From: DATBJJ01 sp036556425
GTDB taxonomy: Bacteria > Acidobacteriota > Vicinamibacteria > Vicinamibacterales > 2-12-FULL-66-21
Direction of reading: 5' to 3'
NCBI GenBank assembly: GCA_036556425.1
Contig: DATBJJ010000156.1
Location: 1-64,000 of the forward strand
DNA: 64,000 bases
Shown: one piece after another, positions 25,134 through 32,158 of the stretch
How the letters are laid out: each line of letters starts with the position of its first letter
Numbering within the stretch: the stretch's first letter is position 1
Notes under the pieces: model-generated
Database searches by the model: none
The model's input: only the letters and a program-made list of their open reading frames with translations
What the model was told of the DNA's origin: nothing
Translations under genes and position numbers: made by a program

Positions 25134-26425
25134 GAATCGGGGACGGTCACCGGGGACGGTCACGCGCGACTGTCCCCGCTTTTTTGATCGCGGCGCTGGC
25201 GGCGGCGGGACAGGTCCCGTCTTCCCCAGACATCGTCGTCAAAGCCGTGCTCGAGAGCGCGCAGTTCCGCCAGGCGAGCGCATTCGTCGACAAGGACTAC
25301 GATCGCTTCGTCCGCGAGCTGATCGCGCTCAACGAGATCCCCGCGCCGCCGTTCAAGGAACAGGCTCGCGCGAGCGCGTTCCTCGACTTGCTTCGAAAAG
25401 AGGGCTTGTCCGACGCCGAGATCGACGCCGAAGGCAACGCGATGGGGCTGCGCAAGGGCGCCGGCAGCGGCCAGGTCCTCGCTGTCGTCGCGCATCTCGA
25501 CACGGTCTTTCCGGAAGGCGCTGACGTCAAGGTCAAGCAGCAAGGCACGCGGCTCATGGCGCCCGGCATCGGCGACAACTCGCGCGGCGCCGCGCTGATG
25601 CTCGCGGTCATCCGCGCGATGAACGCGGGCAAGTTCCAGACGACGAGCGATGTGCTGTTCGTCGGCGACGTCGGCGAGGAGGGGGAAGGCGATCTGCGCG
25701 GCGTGAAGTTCCTCATGCAGAAAGGCAAGTACAAGGATCGCATCAAGCAGTTCATCGCGATCGACGCGACCGGCTCGCACGTCATCACCCACCGCGGCGT
25801 CGGCAGCCTGCGCTACCGCGTCGCGTTCAAGGGACCCGGCGGACACAGCTACAGCGCGTTCGGCCTCGTGAACCCGGCGTTTGCGATGGGGAACGCGATC
25901 GCGAAAATCTCCCGGCTCGCGGCGCCCGCCAAGCCCAAGACGACGTTCAACGTCGGCGTCGTCAGCGGCGGAACGTCGATCAATTCGATCCCCGCGCTCG
26001 TGCAGATGGACGTCGATCTGCGATCGGAATCGTGCGCGGAGCTGCAACGGCTAGACGCGTCGTTCCTGGCGACGCTGAAGCAGGCGGTCGACGAAGAGAA
26101 CGCGGCGCGCTCGACGAAGGAAGGGCGCGTCGAGGCGGATCCCAAGCGCATCGGCGATCGCCCCTGCGGCGAGACGCCGGCCTCGTCGCGGCTCGTGCAG
26201 ATCGCCTCGAGCGTGATGCGGTCGTTCGGCGTGAAGCCGTCGCTCGAGACGAGCAGCACCGACGCCAACGTGCCGATGAACATGGGGATTCCGGCGATCA
26301 CCATCGGCCGCGGCGGCCCGGGCGACCGCACCCATTCGCTCGACGAATGGACCGACGTCGAGCGCAACGGCGCGACCCAGGCGATCCGGATGGCGCTCGC
26401 GACGATCGCCGCTACCGCGAAGTAG
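25130..26425 (+). CDS. Exported M20-family metallopeptidase
   Basis: 431 residues if translation starts at the ATG overlapping the TPR stop. The protein has the M20 two-zinc site: His122 in VVAHLDTVF, Asp149 in GIGDNSRG, Glu183/Glu184 in GEEGEGD, and a late His402 in RTHSLDEW, plus the dimerisation-domain sequence GPGGHSYSAF. It is probably a di- or tripeptidase-like hydrolase. Residues 1-28 form a plausible signal peptide, but codons 4-16 coincide with a terminator-like hairpin (25151-25178 plus T-run), so a TTG at 25184 may be the real start. It converges with the metallophosphoesterase gene, overlapping by 14 bases. Confidence 0.85.
   Translation: MRIGDGHRGRSRATVPAFLIAALAAAGQVPSSPDIVVKAVLESAQFRQASAFVDKDYDRFVRELIALNEIPAPPFKEQARASAFLDLLRKEGLSDAEIDAEGNAMGLRKGAGSGQVLAVVAHLDTVFPEGADVKVKQQGTRLMAPGIGDNSRGAALMLAVIRAMNAGKFQTTSDVLFVGDVGEEGEGDLRGVKFLMQKGKYKDRIKQFIAIDATGSHVITHRGVGSLRYRVAFKGPGGHSYSAFGLVNPAFAMGNAIAKISRLAAPAKPKTTFNVGVVSGGTSINSIPALVQMDVDLRSESCAELQRLDASFLATLKQAVDEENAARSTKEGRVEADPKRIGDRPCGETPASSRLVQIASSVMRSFGVKPSLETSSTDANVPMNMGIPAITIGRGGPGDRTHSLDEWTDVERNGATQAIRMALATIAATAK
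25138..25185 (+). terminator. Terminator-like hairpin in the start region of the M20 gene
   Basis: Two tandem 13-base copies of CGGGGACGGTCAC (25138-25150 and 25151-25163). The second pairs through GGGGACGGTC with GACTGTCCCC (25168-25177), one wobble pair, six-base loop, and six T residues follow (25180-25185). This is the form of a rho-independent terminator, but it lies inside the 5' codons of the next gene. Confidence 0.6.
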
Positions 26426-27296
26426 TCTTCTTCTCCTCGCGCTTCGGAATGACGCCGGCGTCCACCGTTTTGCCGTTCTGATCCATCGTCTGGAAGTGCA
26501 GTTGATTGCCGGCGATCTCCATCAGCATGAACGAATAGCCGGTGTCGAATCCCTTCGCGGTGATCTCCGACGTGCCGATGTTGCCCCTGCGCAGCTTCGC
26601 GGAGCTGCCCGCGATGATGTAGTGGATCCCGTTCTGCGGCTTCAGGCGCTCGTAGAAGTGCTCGTGGCCCGTGAGCACGAGATCGACGCCGTATTTCACG
26701 AACAGCGGCTCGAGCTGCTGGCGCAGCACCTCGTCGGATCCGTGCTTCTCGCCCGAGGAATACAGGGGATGATGGAAAAAGCAGATCTTCCAGTCGGAGT
26801 CGCTCGTCGAGAGCTCCTTCTCCACCCACGCGAGCTGCGCCTTGTCCATGTAGTTGCTGTCGAGCGCAAAGAAACGGATGCTGCCCTGATCCGGCTTGAA
26901 CGAGTAGTAGCGCTCGCCGTTCATGTTGAACGGCTTGTAGAACCGTTGATTCGGATCGTCGTGGTTGCCGAGCGCGGCGTGGAACTTGACGCCGGCGTCG
27001 ATGAGCGGCTTGTACGGACGCTCGAACTTGTTGACGAAATCATTTTCCCGCTCGCCGCCGTACATGTTGTCGCCGAGCATCAGCGCGAACGTGTACAGAA
27101 ACGTGCCGCGCGACGCGATGAGCTGCCGCGCGACCTCCTGCTGCGCGCTGCCCCCCGTCCCGCTGTCGCCGATCACGGCGAACTTGACGGAGTCCTTGGC
27201 GTTGGGCAGCGAGATCTTCTGCGCGTTCTGCGCGTAGAGCGAAACCGTGAGCGATGTGGCGACGATGGCGAGCGTGGACGTTCGAAGCCGGCGCAT
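26412..27296 (-). CDS. Exported calcineurin-like metallophosphoesterase
   Basis: 294 residues with a signal peptide ending near LYAQ23. All metallophosphoesterase motifs are visible: VIGDSGTGG (Asp44), LGDNMYGG, GNHDD, FFHHPLYSSG and LTGHEHFYER. The order and spacing match purple/tartrate-resistant acid-phosphatase-like enzymes (acid phosphatase type 5 group), which hydrolyse phosphomonoesters outside the cytoplasm. The ATG has an AGGAGAGG site, and the small exported protein gene ends ten bases upstream on the same strand. Confidence 0.9.
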   Translation of the reverse strand: MRRLRTSTLAIVATSLTVSLYAQNAQKISLPNAKDSVKFAVIGDSGTGGSAQQEVARQLIASRGTFLYTFALMLGDNMYGGERENDFVNKFERPYKPLIDAGVKFHAALGNHDDPNQRFYKPFNMNGERYYSFKPDQGSIRFFALDSNYMDKAQLAWVEKELSTSDSDWKICFFHHPLYSSGEKHGSDEVLRQQLEPLFVKYGVDLVLTGHEHFYERLKPQNGIHYIIAGSSAKLRRGNIGTSEITAKGFDTGYSFMLMEIAGNQLHFQTMDQNGKTVDAGVIPKREEKKTTSR

Positions 27297-27306
27297 GGAT
27301 CCTCTC

Positions 27307-27873
27307 CTACTGAATAGCCTTGGGCAGGTAGTCGACGATGATGTTCGCGTGCACGTCGCGGAGAATCAGCGTGCGTCCGATGATCCGGTACTCCAGATCC
27401 TCGGGGAGCTGCGGCAGGCTCGCCAGAAGGTTCGGCGGCACCGTCGGCAGCGGCGCGTTCTCCGGGTATCGTGCGTTGACCTTCAACACGACCTCTCTGG
27501 CGGGCGGCGCATCGTCCTGGATCGCCTTCTTCGTGTCCGGGCCGTCGGGGCCTTTCACTTCGGGATACATCAGCTTTCTGAAGGCGGCGGCGGCGTCCGG
27601 CGTGAAGATCTCGCCTTGCTTTGCGCCCGCGCGCTCCGCGCGGAGGAGCGCTGCCAACGCGTCCTGCGACGCCTTGATCTTGGCCGGATCCTCGGTCGTC
27701 TTCAGACGCGGCGCTTTCTTCTCGAGGCGGTTGTGCAGCTCCATGTACTTGTCGATCCGCTGCTTGAACTCCAGCAGCACTTGCGCTGCCGGGTTGACCT
27801 TCTGCTGCCGCGCGCCCATGGGTCCCGCGAACGTTCCGACGATCAGCAATCCAGCGATCGCGATGCGGCTCAT
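27307..27873 (-). CDS. Small exported protein of unknown function
   Basis: 188 residues from the ATG with a good GGAGGG site; a start at 27900 is less likely. Residues 1-22 form a signal peptide (MSRIAIAGLLIVGTFAGPMGARQQ). The mature part has a charged helical region (residues 30-95) and a Pro-rich section before LEYRIIGRTLILRDVHANIIVDYLPKAI, a short beta-like module at the C-terminus. I do not recognise the family. It lies ten bases upstream of the metallophosphoesterase gene, so the two are probably cotranscribed. The 163-base divergent spacer to the next gene shows no clear element. Confidence 0.65.
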   Translation of the reverse strand: MSRIAIAGLLIVGTFAGPMGARQQKVNPAAQVLLEFKQRIDKYMELHNRLEKKAPRLKTTEDPAKIKASQDALAALLRAERAGAKQGEIFTPDAAAAFRKLMYPEVKGPDGPDTKKAIQDDAPPAREVVLKVNARYPENAPLPTVPPNLLASLPQLPEDLEYRIIGRTLILRDVHANIIVDYLPKAIQ

Positions 27874-28036
27874 GTGCCCTCCAAGCGGGAAGACGTTCAC
27901 GATGCATGCCTAGACCGGACCGGCCGAGGTTCGGGATCGCCCTGCTTGACGAGGTTGGGCCCTGTGCGACAATGGTTGTGCCTGCCACGACGTTAGGCCC
28001 GTGCTCGAACTTGACCGGGCTTTCGAGGTATTCCCC

Positions 28037-29029
28037 ATGACAGCCCGTTCTGTCCGATTGCGAAGTGCGGTTCAGGCGGCGAGCATCATCGCCGCCGTAG
28101 GTGTGGTCGCCGCTTCACAGGATCAGCAGCAGCCGTTCCGCAGCGGCGCGAGCACGGTCGCCGTGTACACGACGGTGACGGACTCCACCGGCCGGCTCGT
28201 CCCGAACCTCACCAAAGACGATTTCGAGGTTTACGACAACGGCAAGCCGCAGGAGATCACGCTGTTCCAGACCGAGACGCAGCCGCTGTCGATCGCGATC
28301 ATGCTCGATCGCAGCGGCAGCATGCGCGACAACATCCGGCTGGTCGCGCTCGGGGCCGAGGAGCTCGTGAGAAAGCTGCTGCCGGCCGACAAGGCGCGCA
28401 TCGGCAGCTTCTCGGACAAGATTCTGTTGGAGCCCGAGGCGTTCACGAGCGATCAAGCGGCGCTTCTACGCGTCCTGCGCGGCGATCTGCCGACGGGCGG
28501 CGCGACGCCGCTCTGGAACGCGGCCAACGAGGCGATGTCCGCGCTCGCGACGGAGAGCGGCCGCCGCGTCGTCCTCCTGTTCACCGACGGCGTCGACAGC
28601 CCGCCGATCACGTTCAAGAAGGTGAATCGAAGCGTCATGGACGTCGTGGAGCGCGCCACGAAGGAAGACACGATGGTGTACGCAATCGGCTTGGAGGGGC
28701 GCATGCCGTTCGCCAAGCCGCAGTCGCCGGTCTCCGGCGGGTTCGGCGGCGGCTTCGGCGACACGGGGAACAGCTTCGTTCAGCGTCCAGATCCAGGACT
28801 GCCGAAGATTGCCGAGGAGACCGGCGGCGGCTACTTCGAGCTCACGCGCGCAGACGATCTGCGATCGACCTTCGCGCGCGTTGCCGACGAGCTCCACCAG
28901 CAGTACGCGATTGGCTTCGAGCCGACGAAGCTCGATGGCAAGACGCACAAGCTCGACGTGAAAGTGAAGGGGAAGGGCATGAAGGTCCGCGCGCGCGAGA
29001 GCTACATTGCGACGAAGCGGACTTCATAG
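28037..29029 (+). CDS. Exported VWFA-domain protein with intact metal site
   Basis: 330 residues from the ATG at 28037; an upstream in-frame start at 28001 would place twelve residues before the signal peptide. The N-terminal module VYTTVTDSTGRLVPNLTKDDFEVYDNGKPQEI is typical of VWFA-related acidobacterial proteins. The VWA domain then has a complete metal-binding motif DRSGS (Asp91, Ser93, Ser95), PTGGATPLW and VLLFTDGVDSPP. A Gly-rich loop (GGFGGGFGD) interrupts the domain. It is the only one of the three VWFA proteins here with the canonical site, so it alone is expected to bind a metal-dependent ligand. Confidence 0.88.
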   Translation: MTARSVRLRSAVQAASIIAAVGVVAASQDQQQPFRSGASTVAVYTTVTDSTGRLVPNLTKDDFEVYDNGKPQEITLFQTETQPLSIAIMLDRSGSMRDNIRLVALGAEELVRKLLPADKARIGSFSDKILLEPEAFTSDQAALLRVLRGDLPTGGATPLWNAANEAMSALATESGRRVVLLFTDGVDSPPITFKKVNRSVMDVVERATKEDTMVYAIGLEGRMPFAKPQSPVSGGFGGGFGDTGNSFVQRPDPGLPKIAEETGGGYFELTRADDLRSTFARVADELHQQYAIGFEPTKLDGKTHKLDVKVKGKGMKVRARESYIATKRTS

Positions 29030-29035
29030 ATGATC

Positions 29036-29074
29036 GGGATCCGGGATCCGGGATTCGGGATCCGGGTCCGGGTC
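29036..29074. repeat. GGGATCC heptamer array, left of arfB
   Basis: Four units in perfect 7-bp register (three GGGATCC, one GGGATTC), then two shortened units. The array fills the spacer between the VWFA stop codon and the arfB stop codon. Confidence 0.9.
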
Positions 29075-29492
29075 AATCATCGCCGGCGATTGAGCGCCTG
29101 GCTCGTTTCGTTTCCGACCGGTTGCGCTTCGATGAGAGACGACGCTCCTTCGACGCGCGGGTCGGCTTCGTTTTCGTCCGCCGCTTCGGAGGAATCGCCG
29201 CTTGCCGCACGAGCGTCGCCAGCCGGGCGCGCGCGTCCTCGCGGTTCTCTGCCTGCGTTCGCCGGGCGCGAGCATCGATGACGAGGACGCCTTCGGTCGT
29301 CATGCGAGACCCGGCCAACTTCCGGAGCCTCTGTTTGACATCGGCGCTCAACGACCGCGAACCGTTCGCGTCGAAGCGAAGCTGCACCGCGGTCGACACC
29401 TTGTTCACGTTCTGACCGCCAGGGCCTGACGAGCGCACGAATCGCTCCTCCAGCTCCGAGTCATCGATCACGATCGTTGTAGTGATCTGCAA
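29073..29492 (-). CDS. arfB: Alternative ribosome-rescue factor (peptidyl-tRNA hydrolase ArfB/YaeJ family)
   Basis: 139 residues from TTG 29492, giving (M)QITTTIVIDDSELEERF, the expected N-terminus; the open frame reaches 29660 only by reading through the heptamer array and the ADOP gene. The catalytic loop SSGPGGQNVNK carries the GGQ that hydrolyses peptidyl-tRNA. The basic tail (RRLSSKRNRSETKRARRS) is the ArfB helix that enters the empty mRNA channel of stalled ribosomes. There is no release-factor stop-codon domain, which separates it from RF1/RF2. The gene is flanked on both sides by related heptamer arrays, and its start lies seven bases after one of them. Confidence 0.85.
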   Translation of the reverse strand: MQITTTIVIDDSELEERFVRSSGPGGQNVNKVSTAVQLRFDANGSRSLSADVKQRLRKLAGSRMTTEGVLVIDARARRTQAENREDARARLATLVRQAAIPPKRRTKTKPTRASKERRLSSKRNRSETKRARRSIAGDD

Positions 29493-29498
29493 GTTTCT

Positions 29499-29550
29499 GA
29501 TCCCCGATCCCCGATCCCCGGATCCCCGATCCCGGATCCCGGATCCCCGG
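29499..29550. repeat. GATCCCC heptamer array, right of arfB
   Basis: Seven 7-bp units (GATCCCC or GATCCCG) with one extra base after the third. The array fills the gap from the ADOP stop codon (29551) to the arfB start and so forms its leader. It is roughly the reverse complement of the array on the other side of arfB. Confidence 0.92.
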
Positions 29551-32013
29551 TTACGCCTCCCATCGTAGCGCTTCCGCGGGATCGATCCGCGCGGCCCGGC
29601 GCGCCGGAATGTAGCTCGCGAGAAGCGCCGTCCCGCCGAGAGCGATTGCCACGCCAGCATACGTCATCGGATCGAGCGCGGTCACGCCGAAGAGGAGCGC
29701 CGACATCGTCCGCGTCAGCCAGACGGCGGCGCCCAGGCCGATGGCGATGCCGATCGCCGCAAGCGTCACGCCCTGGCGCAGGAACAACCGGCTCACGTCG
29801 CGCGCCGCGGCGCCGAGCGCCATGCGAATGCCGATCTCCTTCGTCCGCTGCTGCGCGACGTACGCGATCACGCCGTAAATCCCCACGACGCCCAACATCA
29901 GCGCGACCGCCGCGGCGATGGCGAGCATCACCAGCGCGAACGACGTCTGCGCCATCGAGCTCGCGCGAATCTCGAGCAGCGTCCGCACGTTCGCGACGGG
30001 GAGATTCGCGTTCACTGACCACACGGCTTGCTGGATCTCTTTCAAGAGCGTCGGCGATCCCGTGCGATCCGTTCGCACCGCGTACGCCAGGTTCCGCATC
30101 GCGAACGATTTGTTGTCCCAGTGATCGCTCATCAGGATCGGCCAATACACGATCGAGGACGCGGGACGCACGACGCCATCGTCGCGCTCGTTTCCGGCGA
30201 CGCCGATGATCGTGCGCCAGGGATTCTTGGGAGACGGGCGGATGCGTTTGCCGATCGCGGCCGACGGTTCCTTCCAGAACTCGCGCGCGAAGGTCTCGCT
30301 CACGATCGCGACCGGCGCGCGGGCGTAGACGTCCGACCATGTGATCTCACGACCGGCGACGATCGGATTCCCCATCGTCTGGAAGTAGTTCTGCGCCGTC
30401 CACTTGAAGCGGCGCAGCGGTGGAATCTTCTCGCCTTGCGGAGGAAAGTCCTCGACGAAGATCGGATCGTTGCTGTCGAAGCCATCCATCGTGATCGAGT
30501 TGGAGACGCCGACCGAGATGACCCCGGGCACCTGCTCGATCTTCCGCACGATTTGCTCGTGCGTCCGCACGGCCTGCTCGTCGTCTTCGACGAAGTTCGA
30601 TGGGATCGACACACGCACGGTCAGCACCTGCTCGGGCCGCTTGAATCCGGGCTCGACGCTGCGCATCGCCTGGAACGTTCGAATCATCAGCCCCGATCCG
30701 ACGAGGAGCACGACGGCCAGCGCGACTTCGCCGACCACGAGCACGTTGCGCGCGCGATGGCGCTCGCGTCCCGCGCTCGAGAGCCGGCCGCCTTCCTTCA
30801 GTGCGCCAGCGAGATGCGGCGTCCTGAACTTCAGAACGGGGAACAGGCCGAAGAGCAGACCCGCGACGATCGAGATGCCGAGCGTGAACAACAGCACCAG
30901 CGGATCGATCCCGATGTCCTCGATGCGAGGCAGGCCATCGGGCGCGTAGTAGACGAGCGTCCGAATGCCTGCGTACGCCATCGCGAGGCCGACGATGCCG
31001 CCGAAGAAGGCGAGCGCGAAGCTCTCGGAGAGGAGCTCCCAGGCGATGCGTCGAGCGCCGGCGCCGAGCGCCGCGTGAATCGCGAGCTCCTGCTGGCGCC
31101 CTTCGGCGCGGACGAGGAACAGGTTGGCCACGTTCGCGCACGCGATCAACAACACGAGGCCGACGGTTCCGAGCAGGATCCAGAGCACGCGTCCGACCTC
31201 GCCGATCGCGTCCACGGTCAGCGGCCGGACGTTTGGTCCCATTTTGACCTCGTCGAACATCTTGCGCGTGAAGCCCGGCGGCAGCGGGAATCGATCGGGA
31301 AGCGTGGGAAGCAGGCGCGCGACGTCGGCGTTCGCCTGCTCGAGCGTCACGCCGGGCTTGAGCCGCGCCACCCCGCGATAGCTGAAGTTGCCGACGCGCA
31401 TCTCGGATCGGTTGAAGCGAAACGGCAGCACGAGCTGCGGATTGCGGCCGAGGAACGTGAAGCCCGCGGGGAGAACGCCGATGATTTCACGCGGCCGGCC
31501 GTCGACGGTGACCTGCTTGCCCGCGACGTTCGGATCGCTCGCGAACTTCCGCTGCCAATACGCGTGGCCGAGGAGCACGCGATCGGGCGTCCGCGGCGAA
31601 TCGTCGTCCGCGTTGAACGTTCGTCCGAGCACGGGAGCGACCCGCAGCAGCGGCAGCGTACGGTCCGTCACGAAGAGGACTTGCACACGCTCGGGCTCGC
31701 CGGCTCCGGTGACGGAGACCGCGCCGCCGTTGTATAAGCCAACGTCCTCGAACACTCGACCTTCTTCGCGATACAGCGCGTAGTTCGACGGCGCCATGTT
31801 CAGAAGCGGAAGGTCGAGGCCCGGCGCCGTGTGCCACAGGCCCACGAGGCGTTCCGGGTCGTGGAACGGGAGGGGCTTGAGCAGCACGCCGCGGACGACG
31901 CTGAAGATGGCGGTGTTCGCGCCGATGCCGAGCGCGAGCGTGAAGATGGCGACCACCGTGAAGGTTGGCGTCCGCGCGAGGCGCCGCGCGATCTTGGAGA
32001 CGGCTCGAAACAT
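29551..32013 (-). CDS. ADOP-type ABC transporter permease
   Basis: 820 residues of the acidobacterial duplicated orphan permease family, related to MacB/FtsX permeases. The N-terminal helix segment ARTPTFTVVAIFTLALGIGANTAIFSVV is diagnostic. A large periplasmic MacB-PCD domain follows (residues about 50-240), then three helices with LLIACANVANLFLVRAEGRQQELAIHAALGAG, and the arrangement is repeated in the second half (VIAYVAQQRTKEIGIRMALGA). The end is ALRWEA. No ATPase gene is adjacent, as usual for this orphan family. It is divergent from the second ADOP gene, 145 bases away. Confidence 0.92.
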   Translation of the reverse strand: MFRAVSKIARRLARTPTFTVVAIFTLALGIGANTAIFSVVRGVLLKPLPFHDPERLVGLWHTAPGLDLPLLNMAPSNYALYREEGRVFEDVGLYNGGAVSVTGAGEPERVQVLFVTDRTLPLLRVAPVLGRTFNADDDSPRTPDRVLLGHAYWQRKFASDPNVAGKQVTVDGRPREIIGVLPAGFTFLGRNPQLVLPFRFNRSEMRVGNFSYRGVARLKPGVTLEQANADVARLLPTLPDRFPLPPGFTRKMFDEVKMGPNVRPLTVDAIGEVGRVLWILLGTVGLVLLIACANVANLFLVRAEGRQQELAIHAALGAGARRIAWELLSESFALAFFGGIVGLAMAYAGIRTLVYYAPDGLPRIEDIGIDPLVLLFTLGISIVAGLLFGLFPVLKFRTPHLAGALKEGGRLSSAGRERHRARNVLVVGEVALAVVLLVGSGLMIRTFQAMRSVEPGFKRPEQVLTVRVSIPSNFVEDDEQAVRTHEQIVRKIEQVPGVISVGVSNSITMDGFDSNDPIFVEDFPPQGEKIPPLRRFKWTAQNYFQTMGNPIVAGREITWSDVYARAPVAIVSETFAREFWKEPSAAIGKRIRPSPKNPWRTIIGVAGNERDDGVVRPASSIVYWPILMSDHWDNKSFAMRNLAYAVRTDRTGSPTLLKEIQQAVWSVNANLPVANVRTLLEIRASSMAQTSFALVMLAIAAAVALMLGVVGIYGVIAYVAQQRTKEIGIRMALGAAARDVSRLFLRQGVTLAAIGIAIGLGAAVWLTRTMSALLFGVTALDPMTYAGVAIALGGTALLASYIPARRAARIDPAEALRWEA

Positions 32014-32102
32014 GGAGCGTTAGACGGCGGGCCAAAGGGCGCCGTTCGACCGCTGGCGAACAACTGCCGTTCGATTTCGCCCAACGCGACCGGGCTCCGG
32101 GC

Positions 32103-32119
32103 GTTTTTCCTTGAAAAAC
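32103..32119. promoter_or_regulatory. Perfect 7-bp inverted repeat between two ADOP genes
   Basis: GTTTTTC, three bases (CTT), GAAAAAC. It is AT-rich in a GC-rich spacer and sits 39 bases before the start of the plus-strand ADOP gene. It could be an operator or a leader hairpin. Confidence 0.5.
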
Positions 32120-32158
32120 CGGCGCGATCCCAGGTATGGACGTTGCACGGAGGGCGGC

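Noticed and set aside
29036..29550. Insertion sequence or transposon around arfB
   Set aside because: The flanking arrays are opposed, but there is no transposase, no target-site duplication and no longer terminal inverted repeat, so a mobile element is not supported.
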